Below, piece after piece: positions 51,861 through 58,672 of a DNA stretch of 64,000 nt. Position 1 is the first letter of the stretch. Each line of letters starts with the position of its first letter. The notes beneath the pieces are model-generated. The model worked only from the letters and a program-made list of their open reading frames with translations, had not been told where the DNA came from and ran no database searches. The position numbers and the translations under genes were made by a program. The stretch is from contig CAVSLA010000003.1 of the NCBI GenBank assembly GCA_963728825.1, positions 1 to 64,000 of the forward strand, read 5' to 3'. This DNA is from CAVREM01 sp963728825. GTDB lineage: Bacteria > Acidobacteriota > Vicinamibacteria > Vicinamibacterales > CAVVIG01.

Positions 51861-53357
51861 TCACCGCGCGGCTTGCGTAGGCGCCGGCTGCGCCGACATC
51901 AGATCTTTCCGATCGATTCTGTTCACCTCGTCGATGATCTTCGCGTAGGCGCGCGCGATCTGTTCGAGCCCGGCGGACGGCACCCATTCGGGCGTGTCCT
52001 GCTCGGTGTGCTTGATCTCCGGCGACGTGATGACCTGCGTCATCGGCACGTCGCGGGCAAGCGATCCCGCTTCGCCAGAGGCGCCGGGATCCATGTCCGC
52101 GGTAATGCCGACGTTGAAGCGCCTGAACGCCCCGAGCGTGATGTCCAGCAGCCGTGGACTGCCATTCACCCACCACCGCATCGGCGACACGGCCGTCGTC
52201 ATCCGCAGCCGTGGTCCCCAGTACTTGGTGCGGACCGCGGCGACGTGTTCGAGGTTGATGGCAAGAGCGGTTCTGGCCAGAGCGGTGTCACGTTCATCGT
52301 GCAGCCATCGCGCACCCGGACCGCCGTGGTGCCCGGCAGAACCGATAAATCGAATGCCGCGGCGGCGTTCGCCGCGCGGCACTTTTGCGAAGTGTTCCAG
52401 GAGACCGATCATGACGGCAAGGCCCGAACCGTTGTCGAGCGCTGCCTGAAAGTAGCCGTCCAGGTGGGCGATGATCGTGATGTCCTCGTCGGACTGCCCC
52501 GGCAGCGTGCCAATTACGCTGGCCGTCTTCAACCCGGGCCGCATCTCGGCATCGAGCTGCAGCCGGACTTTGACCGGCTGCCCTTGCCCGAGCATCTCGC
52601 GGATTCGCACGCCATCTTCGTAGCCGACGTTGAACCCCGGACGGCCGGCCGTGCTCTGCCAGATCGCGAAGTTGTCCGAAATGCCGAACACGATGCCCAC
52701 GGCGGCGGCGCCCTTTTCGAAGGCCCGAGCGACCGAGCCTTCGAGGCTGATCGTGTGGCGGATGTCGCCCGGCAACGGGATGTCGTGCAGCAGGACCGCC
52801 TTGCCTTTCACGTCTCGACCGAGATAATCGGCCGCCGCGCCGCCGCCAATCCAGACGACGTCGAGCTCGAGGCCGCCGGCGGGCGTCGATGCGGCGCGCA
52901 TCGCCGGCCGAGCAGAAGGCAGCTTGAACGTTTTTCCACCGCTCGTGAAGCTGATGTCCCAGGCCTTGGGCGTCCACACCGGCTGCAGATCGAACGGCTT
53001 GCGGTGAACGTTCTGCAGACCGTGTTTGCGGAAGTAGGCTTCCACCCAGTCCTGTGTCGCCAGATGGCCGGCGGTCCCGACGTTTCGTCCCCAGAACAGG
53101 TTCCCGCTGTCGCGATCCTTGAGCGAGATCGCATCGACCTCCATGACGAACTGCTTCATCCGCCGCCCGTCCAGATCGGCGTACTTCTTGTCCTCGGGGA
53201 GGAGCGGCGTCCGGAGCATCGCTTCGTCGCGCACTTTTCCTGTCCCATCGACCAGCGGTTGTCCGAGCGGATTGGGCGGCGCAGGCGCGTTCTGCTGCGC
53301 GCCGAGCGCAACGGTCGCGGCAACCAGCACGGCAAGCACAAAGGTCTGGCGTTTCAT
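51861..53357 (-). CDS. Exported M28-family peptidase-like protein
   Basis: The 498-aa protein has a signal peptide (1-20, ending ALGAQ), a PA-like insert (~130-230), and an M28 fold: IIAHLDGYFQAALDNGSGLA gives the first His/Asp and second Asp ligands, AINLEHVAAV a later Glu, and SPEIKHTEQDTPEW the last His. The catalytic Glu-Glu segment of active M28 enzymes is replaced by FIGSAGHHGGPGARWL. This suggests altered chemistry or no peptidase activity. Alone on its strand apart from the RAYT upstream. Confidence 0.8.
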   Translation of the reverse strand: MKRQTFVLAVLVAATVALGAQQNAPAPPNPLGQPLVDGTGKVRDEAMLRTPLLPEDKKYADLDGRRMKQFVMEVDAISLKDRDSGNLFWGRNVGTAGHLATQDWVEAYFRKHGLQNVHRKPFDLQPVWTPKAWDISFTSGGKTFKLPSARPAMRAASTPAGGLELDVVWIGGGAAADYLGRDVKGKAVLLHDIPLPGDIRHTISLEGSVARAFEKGAAAVGIVFGISDNFAIWQSTAGRPGFNVGYEDGVRIREMLGQGQPVKVRLQLDAEMRPGLKTASVIGTLPGQSDEDITIIAHLDGYFQAALDNGSGLAVMIGLLEHFAKVPRGERRRGIRFIGSAGHHGGPGARWLHDERDTALARTALAINLEHVAAVRTKYWGPRLRMTTAVSPMRWWVNGSPRLLDITLGAFRRFNVGITADMDPGASGEAGSLARDVPMTQVITSPEIKHTEQDTPEWVPSAGLEQIARAYAKIIDEVNRIDRKDLMSAQPAPTQAAR

Positions 53358-53410
53358 CAGTTGCTCCGCCTTTCGACGAGGATGCTAGCCCAACGGCGGC
53401 CCCCGAACAA

Positions 53411-53440
53411 CGTACGTAGGGCGCACCTCTTAGGTGCGCC
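53411..53440 (-). repeat. REP-like hairpin, left flank of RAYT
   Basis: The tail CGTACGTAG (53411-53419) leads into the perfect 9-bp hairpin GGCGCACCT-CTT-AGGTGCGCC (53420-53440). The tail points away from the transposase gene. Confidence 0.8.
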
Positions 53441-53928
53441 ATGTGACAGGCGTCCTGAACGAAGTCCAATACCTGGTCGCGCGTGTACACGTCCGATCCC
53501 CAGAACGGATAGTCATGCGGTGATTGTGCAAGCGCCGCCCGGATCGGATTGTCGATGATGTACCGCACCACGTCCTTGGTGTGTTCGTCGTCGCGGAGCA
53601 CTCGATCGTAGTAGCCAGCCTGCCACAGCCGGTCGCCGTGCTGCCGGGCAAATCTCCAACCCGAGCACTGTTTCATCAGCATTGCAAACTTCTTGAAGTC
53701 GGTCGGCTCGGCATCTCCCGCGACGAGCATGTGCAGGTGGTCCGCCATGAAGCAGTACGCAATATTTGCAATGGATTGTTCGCCGGCAGTGAACCGGATC
53801 TGATCACGAACGAGGTCGACGATCGATCGATCCTTGAAATGAGCGTGCCGCTGATCGGTGCAGATCGTCGGGAAATATCGATAGCAACCTCGATAATTGA
53901 ACGCCTGTAAGCGCGGAGGGCGTGACAT
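53441..53928 (-). CDS. REP-associated tyrosine transposase (RAYT, Y1/IS200-like)
   Basis: The protein is ~163 aa from ATG 53928. The Y1_Tnp/HUH motif is ADHLHMLVAGDAEPTDF (His-Leu-His, ~residue 68), followed by FKKFAMLMKQCSGWRFARQH and the catalytic Tyr region LWQAGYYDRVLRDDEHTKDV, then YIIDNPIRAALAQSPHDYPF. RAYTs are domesticated single-strand transposases that process REP hairpins. This one is flanked by an outward-facing pair of such hairpins. The normal stop near the left hairpin is missing, so the frame stays open to 52294 inside the M28 gene; I end it at the hairpin. Confidence 0.85.
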
Positions 53929-53969
53929 CGACCCACGCACTCAGAGCAAGAGGGTTGCCGACGTTGTCT

Positions 53970-54000
53970 GCCGGGCCTAAGAGGCCCGGCCTACGTACGT
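53970..54000 (+). repeat. REP-like hairpin, right flank of RAYT
   Basis: GCCGGGCCT-AAG-AGGCCCGGC (53970-53990) is a perfect 9-bp hairpin with the tail CTACGTACGT. With 53411-53440 it forms an inverted pair around the transposase gene. Confidence 0.8.
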
Positions 54001-54054
54001 ATGACGACGGACGACCAACGACGTGTGGTGTAGACTCTGCCGTCGGGAGGACGC

Positions 54055-54669
54055 ATGAGATCGTTCCTCACGCTGACCGCCGCCGCGCTGCTGCTCTTGC
54101 TACCGTCGCTTTCCGCGCAGCAGCAGCCTCCGGATCGTCCTCGCGGGCAGATGCCAGCACTCGGTCGGCCCACGCAGTCCGACGACCCGGTGCCGCTGTT
54201 CGACTTCGACAGCTACTTCATCGGCACGTGGTCGTTCGAGTGGATCGTGCCGGAGAGCCCGCTCGGGCCGGCCACCGAACTGACCGGGACGACCACCTAT
54301 AAAGCGATCGACGGCCGATTCTACGAAGCGGACACACAGGCCAAAGGACAATCGGGAAAGATCACGATTCGCGAGCGGATCGCCTACCACAAGGAAAACA
54401 AAACCCTGTCGCGTCACCTCGTCGACAGCCGCGGGTTTTCGTACCTGCAGATCGGACCGGTCGGCGGCGACCTGGGCGGGTTCTACAACGTCAATTACGA
54501 GAGCGAGCCGTTCACCTTCAAGGGCCGCTCGATCCGCATCCGCGATTCGATGCGGATGGTGTCGCCGGTCAACTATCGGGTCTCGACGACCATCTCGGTC
54601 GATCGCGGACCGTTCACCAACTACGGCAATCCCTGGTTTCAAAAGCAAGTCTCCGGCGTGACGAAGTAG
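54055..54669 (+). CDS. Exported lipocalin-like (DUF1579-type) protein
   Basis: The 204-aa protein has a signal peptide (1-21, ending SLSAQ), a Pro-rich linker, and a beta-barrel-like domain (FDSYFIGTWSFEWIVPESPL, GTTTYKAIDGRFYEADTQAK, YHKENKTLSRHLVDSRGFSY, YESEPFTFKGRSIRIRDSMR). The pattern F-x-G-x-W followed by strands recalls DUF1579/lipocalin-like secreted proteins. Ligand unknown. The next gene begins 17 bases after its stop, so they are likely co-transcribed. Confidence 0.65.
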   Translation: MRSFLTLTAAALLLLLPSLSAQQQPPDRPRGQMPALGRPTQSDDPVPLFDFDSYFIGTWSFEWIVPESPLGPATELTGTTTYKAIDGRFYEADTQAKGQSGKITIRERIAYHKENKTLSRHLVDSRGFSYLQIGPVGGDLGGFYNVNYESEPFTFKGRSIRIRDSMRMVSPVNYRVSTTISVDRGPFTNYGNPWFQKQVSGVTK

Positions 54670-54686
54670 GAGAAAAGCAGGCTCCC

Positions 54687-55049
54687 ATGCTGGCAGGTCT
54701 GTTGAGCGCCGCACTCGTCGTGCAGGCGCCTGCCCCGAACAAAGTCGATATCGTCAGCGTGACAGGCTGCCTGCGCCAGCGCGCCGCCAACGAATGGGTC
54801 GTGGTCGCGGCGACCGATCCGGTCGCCAGCATCGCCAACGCCCCGGCGCCCAAGGAAGTTCCGGACAAGATCTCGTCGGGAAAGAACGAGTTCCGCCTGA
54901 TCGGAGTCGCCGAGTTCCGCCTGCCCGAATACAAGGACCAGACCGTGATTGTGAGGGGGCTGCTCATCAAGGCGACGCCGGTCAGCCGCCTCAACATGAC
55001 GTCGATCACGTCGGCAGCGCCCACCTGTGCGCCGGAGGCGGGGAAATAG
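54687..55049 (+). CDS. Small exported protein
   Basis: The 120-aa protein starts at ATG 54687, after GGAG-like AGGAGAAAAGCAGG. A short hydrophobic start (LAGLLSAALVVQAPAP) is probably a signal or anchor. The core (VDIVSVTGCLRQRAANEWVV, NEFRLIGVAEFRLPEYKDQT, VIVRGLLIKATPVSRLNMTS) resembles small OB-like exported domains common in Acidobacteriota. Function unknown. It is paired with the lipocalin-like gene. Confidence 0.65.
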   Translation: MLAGLLSAALVVQAPAPNKVDIVSVTGCLRQRAANEWVVVAATDPVASIANAPAPKEVPDKISSGKNEFRLIGVAEFRLPEYKDQTVIVRGLLIKATPVSRLNMTSITSAAPTCAPEAGK

Positions 55050-55073
55050 GCTAAAATTTGGCGGAATTGATCG

Positions 55074-55178
55074 GCGGACCTGAGAGGTCCGCCCTACGTA
55101 CGTCGGACGCGGCGGACCTGAGAGGTCCACCCCACGTAGGTCGGCGTCGTACGTAGGGCGGGCCTCTCAGGCCCGCCG
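55074..55178 (+). repeat. Cluster of three REP-like hairpins
   Basis: Unit 1 is GGCGGACCT-GAG-AGGTCCGCC (55074-55094) with the tail CTACGTACG. Unit 2 is GGCGGACCT-GAG-AGGTCCACC (55112-55132) with one mismatch. Unit 3 faces the other way: CGTACGTAG then GGCGGGCCT-CTC-AGGCCCGCC (55158-55178). They lie in the 150-base space before the cytochrome gene. Confidence 0.8.
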
Positions 55179-55198
55179 AAGTCCCAGAGGGAGCCACC

Positions 55199-56614
55199 AT
55201 GAAGCGGGCCGCTTCGCTGATCATCGGAACCCTCGCCGCCGTCACCGCCGCGACACTCACCGTCGCGTCACCATCCGCCCAAAACAACGCTCCGACGTTC
55301 ACCAAAGACGTCGCGCCGATCATTTTCGAGAAGTGCGCCGGCTGCCATCGTCCCGGTGAAGTGGCGCCGATGACCCTGCTTTCCTACGAAGACGCGCGGC
55401 CGTGGGCGCGTGGCATCAAGGCGAAGGTGGTCGCGCGGGAAATGCCGCCATGGGGCGCCGATCCCGAGCACTCGCTGCCGATGCGGAACGACCGCAGCCT
55501 GACCGAAAAACAGATCGACACGATCGTGCGGTGGGTGGACGCCGGAGCCCCGCGTGGCAATCCGGCCGACCTGCCGAAGCCGCCGCAGTTCGCCGAAGGC
55601 TGGACCTACGGCCGCGAGCCCGACTACATCATCGAGATGCCGCTCGAGTTCCCCGTGCCCGCCGAGGGCGAGCTGGCGGTGCAGAACTTCTACACGAAAG
55701 TCCCGTTCGACATCGACCGTTTCGCCGAAGTCGTCGAGCTGCGGCCCGGCAACCGCGCGGTCGTGCATCACGCCGGGATCTATTTCGTCGATCTGCCGGA
55801 AGGCGCGACGCTCGACGAGCAGGGACGCATCGTACGGCCGGAAGGCTCGAACGGCCGTGGCGGCGCCCGCAACGCGGAGTTCGGCCTGCCCGGCTCTTCG
55901 AAACTTCTTTCCTTCGTCCCGGGCCGCGGCGTCGACGCGCATCGGCCGGACGTCGGCAAGCGGATCCCCGCGGGGAAGTACATCAACTGGCAGATGCACT
56001 ACAACCCGATCGGCAAGCCGCAGAGCGATCGCTCGCGGCTCGGCATCTGGTTCAACAAGGTACCGGTGAAGTACGAAGTGCTGATCCGTCAGGCAGGTGA
56101 TCCGCTCGCGACCACCAAGGGCGCGGTGTCGCTCTACCGAGCGGAAGGCAAGGAAGTCGAATACACGGTTGACGAGAGCGGCGCCCGCCGGCGCAGCGGC
56201 ACACCGAACATCCCGCCCTATGTGGGCGACTGGCACTTGACCGGAATCACGCCGGTCACCGAGGACATCACCCTGTACGCCATGTCGCCGCACATGCATC
56301 TCCGCGGCAAAAGCCTGAAGTGGGTCGTCACCTACCCCGACGGCCGCGACGTCACGATTCTCGACGTGCCGAAGTTCGACTTCAACTGGCAGATCAATTA
56401 CGAGCTCGCCGAACCCCTGAAGATTCCGGCCGGCAGCAAAATCGCCGGCGTCGGCGTCTACGACAATTCACTCAAGAACCGCTGGAACCCGGCGCCTCAC
56501 CTCGAAGTGTTCTGGTCCGAGCAGAGCTGGGACGAAATGTACCAGCCCTTCACCGAGTATTCGGTCGACAGCCAGGACCTCACAATCCTGAGGCCGCTCA
56601 CACAGCAGAACTAG
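55199..56614 (+). CDS. Exported c-type cytochrome with copper monooxygenase-like domain
   Basis: The 471-aa protein has a signal peptide (1-27, ending PSAQN). A c-type haem domain follows: APIIFEKCAGCHRPGEVAPM (CxxCH, ~45) with MPPWGADPEHSLPM supplying a likely Met ligand. Residues ~150-460 resemble Cu2-monooxygenase (ascorbate-dependent, PHM-like) domains: GNRAVVHHAGIYFVDLP and LYAMSPHMHLRGKSLKWVVT, with His pairs for copper. An exported haem-copper redox enzyme is expected; the substrate is unknown. Confidence 0.8.
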   Translation: MKRAASLIIGTLAAVTAATLTVASPSAQNNAPTFTKDVAPIIFEKCAGCHRPGEVAPMTLLSYEDARPWARGIKAKVVAREMPPWGADPEHSLPMRNDRSLTEKQIDTIVRWVDAGAPRGNPADLPKPPQFAEGWTYGREPDYIIEMPLEFPVPAEGELAVQNFYTKVPFDIDRFAEVVELRPGNRAVVHHAGIYFVDLPEGATLDEQGRIVRPEGSNGRGGARNAEFGLPGSSKLLSFVPGRGVDAHRPDVGKRIPAGKYINWQMHYNPIGKPQSDRSRLGIWFNKVPVKYEVLIRQAGDPLATTKGAVSLYRAEGKEVEYTVDESGARRRSGTPNIPPYVGDWHLTGITPVTEDITLYAMSPHMHLRGKSLKWVVTYPDGRDVTILDVPKFDFNWQINYELAEPLKIPAGSKIAGVGVYDNSLKNRWNPAPHLEVFWSEQSWDEMYQPFTEYSVDSQDLTILRPLTQQN

Positions 56615-56617
56615 GAC

Positions 56618-56740
56618 GAGAATTGGTGAGTTGGTGATGATTGGTGAATTAGCAAGCAGCTCATGTAATTCACCACTTCTCCAAACCAACTCACCAATTC
56701 TCCAACTCCTCAACTCACCAATTTCTGTCCGGTCACTCTT
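56618..56740. repeat. GGTGAATT/AATTCACC inverted repeat tract
   Basis: Repeated TTGGTGAGTTGGTGATGATT-type units at the left and CCAACTCACCAATTCTCC-type units at the right are largely complementary, so the 120-base spacer can fold into a long imperfect stem. It lies directly after the cytochrome gene and may end transcription. No gene seen. Confidence 0.55.
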
Positions 56741-56769
56741 TTGCACCTCCCGCCGGTGAGGAGGTGTGC

Positions 56770-57258
56770 ATGGAAAGCCGCGCCAAACTGTTCGGCCACC
56801 CGGTGCATCCGATGCTCATCGTGTTTCCGCTGGGCCTGCTCGGGGCGGCTGTGGTGTTCGACGTGATCCGGCTGGTCACGGGCAACGGCTACTGGTCGGA
56901 AATCGCGTTCTGGTTGATTGCCGGCGGCATCGGTTCGGGGCTCGTGGCAGCGCCGTTCGGCGCGATCGACTGGCTCGCCATCCCGTCGGGAACGCGAGCG
57001 TCGCGGATCGGCTTTCTGCACGGCTTCGGCAACGTCATTGTCCTGATGATGTTCGCGTTGAGCTGGTGGCTGCGACGTGAGATCCCGGGCCTGCCCGGCT
57101 CGCTTGCGCTCAGCTTGTCGTTTGTCGGACTGGGTCTCTCGATTGCCACCGGCTGGCTCGGCGGTGAGCTGGTCAATCGCCTGGGAGTCGGCGTAGACGA
57201 AGGCGCGAACGTCGACGCACCCAGCTCGCTCACGAATCGCCGCGCGATCCGAGGGTAG
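56770..57258 (+). CDS. DUF2231 membrane protein
   Basis: The 162-aa protein starts at ATG 56770 with GAGGAGG six bases upstream. It opens with the DUF2231 signature (KLFGHPVHPMLIVFPLGLLG) and has four TM helices (MLIVFPLGLLGAAVVFDVI, IAFWLIAGGIGSGLVAAPFG, FGNVIVLMMFALSWWLRR, SLSFVGLGLSIATGWLGGEL). His and Asp in the membrane region (GHPVHP, GAIDWLAIP) suggest a haem or proton role, but none is established. Intact and well initiated. Confidence 0.85.
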   Translation: MESRAKLFGHPVHPMLIVFPLGLLGAAVVFDVIRLVTGNGYWSEIAFWLIAGGIGSGLVAAPFGAIDWLAIPSGTRASRIGFLHGFGNVIVLMMFALSWWLRREIPGLPGSLALSLSFVGLGLSIATGWLGGELVNRLGVGVDEGANVDAPSSLTNRRAIRG

Positions 57259-57322
57259 GCGCACGCGAGCACTGATACGACAGGACGTTCTGTATGGGTG
57301 GAAGGGTCCTTCCCTGCTCATC

Positions 57323-57619
57323 GTGTCGAATGCCGGCGAGGCCGACGACGCCACACCGCTCACGGGTTTCTACTTTCGGGAAGCGCGATTCCTGAGCACC
57401 GTCCGCCTGCAGATCGACGGACAGCGGCCGTGGTTGTGCGAAGCGGCGGCGATTGCTCCCGATGAGCTCCAATTCGTCTACACCTATGCGAACGGGCGCT
57501 CGCAGTTCGAGGTGCTTCGCAAACATGGCACCCTTCACGTCGTCCGACAGCCGCCACCCGAATCACTGAGCGCCAGCACCTGGCAGCGCCTTCACGGCGT
57601 CATGGAGTCATCAGTATGA
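57323..57619 (+). CDS. Glycogen-debranching-enzyme N-terminal-like fragment
   Basis: The product from GTG 57323 is 98 aa, and the same frame extends upstream without a clear start (RQDVLYGWKGPSLLIVSNAG). The sequence SNAGEADDATPLTGFYFREA, RFLSTVRLQIDGQRPWLCEA and AAIAPDELQFVYTYANGR matches the start of the N-terminal (GDE_N-type) domain of amylo-alpha-1,6-glucosidases. The enzymes run to ~700 aa, so only ~100 residues remain. The stop overlaps the SDR start (ATGA), suggesting that it is still translated. Confidence 0.6.
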   Translation: MSNAGEADDATPLTGFYFREARFLSTVRLQIDGQRPWLCEAAAIAPDELQFVYTYANGRSQFEVLRKHGTLHVVRQPPPESLSASTWQRLHGVMESSV

Positions 57620-58629
57620 ATCTCACCTTGAAACCTCTCCGCGAGCAGGTCATCGTCATCACCGGCGCGTCGAGCGGCATCGGCCTGGTAACCGCCCGCA
57701 GGGCCGCTCTGGCCGGTGCGAGCGTCGTGCTGGCTGCCCGGAACGAACGCGATCTGCGCGAGATCGTCGACGATATCCGCCGGCACGGAGGCCGCGCGAT
57801 CCATGTCGCCGCCGACGTCTCGGTGCCCTCGGCGGTCGAGTCGATCGCTCTGGCAGCGATTGGCGCCTACGGCCGCATCGACACGTGGATCAACAACGCT
57901 GCTGTCGCGATGTACGGTCGAATCATGGAACTGTCGCTGCAAGAGATGCGGCAGCAGTTCGACATCAATTACTGGGGCGTCGTGTATGGCTCGCGGGCGG
58001 CGGTGCCGCACCTGCGCCAGGCCGGCGGCGCGCTCATCAACGTCGGCAGCGTGCTGTCCGACCGGGCCATTCCGCTGCAGGGCAATTATTCGGCGGCAAA
58101 ACATGCCCTCAAGGGGTTCACCGACACGCTCAGGATGGAGCTGGAGGAAGAAGGCGCGCCGGTGTCCGTCACGCTGATCAAGCCGTCCAGCATCGACACG
58201 CCGTTCTTCGACAAGGCCCGATCGCACATCGGCGTGGAGCCCCAGCCCGCTCCGCCCGTCTATGCTCCGGAGCTGGTTGCCGATGCGATTCTCGCCGCCG
58301 CGGTCAGGCCCTTGCGAGATATCACCGTGGGCGGGAGCGGCCGGGTGCTGAGCATGGCCACGGTCGCGCCGCGGTTGACCGACGCGTTCATGGAGCGCAG
58401 GCTGTTCGAGTCGCAGAAGACGGACCAGCCGCTGGCTGGACGGCCCGACAACCTGTTCAGTCCCGTTGCCCACGACGGCGGCGAGCGCGGGCGCAATTGG
58501 AAGGGCCGCACAATGAGGCGGAGCGCTTACACCGCTGCAGCGCTGCATCCCCGGACGACTGCAGCGGCGCTGCTCAGCGCCGCTGCCGCATTTGCGGTCG
58601 CCGCGTACGCTCGAACGACGCGGGTCTGA
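57616..58629 (+). CDS. SDR-family oxidoreductase with C-terminal extension
   Basis: The 337-aa protein has the classic SDR features: VIVITGASSGIGLVTARRAA (NAD(P) loop, ~13-32), DTWINNAAVAMYGRI, Ser in LINVGSVLSDRAIP and YSAAKHALKGF (Tyr/Lys pair). Beyond ~280 there is an extension with a late hydrophobic helix (TTAAALLSAAAAFAVAAYAR), which could anchor it to the membrane. Substrate unknown. It is translationally coupled to the debranching-like fragment. Confidence 0.88.
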   Translation: MNLTLKPLREQVIVITGASSGIGLVTARRAALAGASVVLAARNERDLREIVDDIRRHGGRAIHVAADVSVPSAVESIALAAIGAYGRIDTWINNAAVAMYGRIMELSLQEMRQQFDINYWGVVYGSRAAVPHLRQAGGALINVGSVLSDRAIPLQGNYSAAKHALKGFTDTLRMELEEEGAPVSVTLIKPSSIDTPFFDKARSHIGVEPQPAPPVYAPELVADAILAAAVRPLRDITVGGSGRVLSMATVAPRLTDAFMERRLFESQKTDQPLAGRPDNLFSPVAHDGGERGRNWKGRTMRRSAYTAAALHPRTTAAALLSAAAAFAVAAYARTTRV

Positions 58630-58636
58630 ATGAAAT

Positions 58637-58665
58637 GGCGGGCCCAAAAGGACCCGCCCTACATT
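58637..58665 (+). repeat. REP-like hairpin with CTACATT tail
   Basis: GGCGGGCCC-AAAA-GGACCCGCC (one mismatch) and the tail CTACATT lie between convergent SDR and receptor genes. Confidence 0.7.
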
Positions 58666-58672
58666 AGAACGG

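Noticed and set aside
52294..53940. A 548-aa fusion of the transposase to a second domain
   Set aside because: Beyond the transposase the residues are a shifted translation of the M28 peptidase gene, so it is run-through and not a designed fusion.
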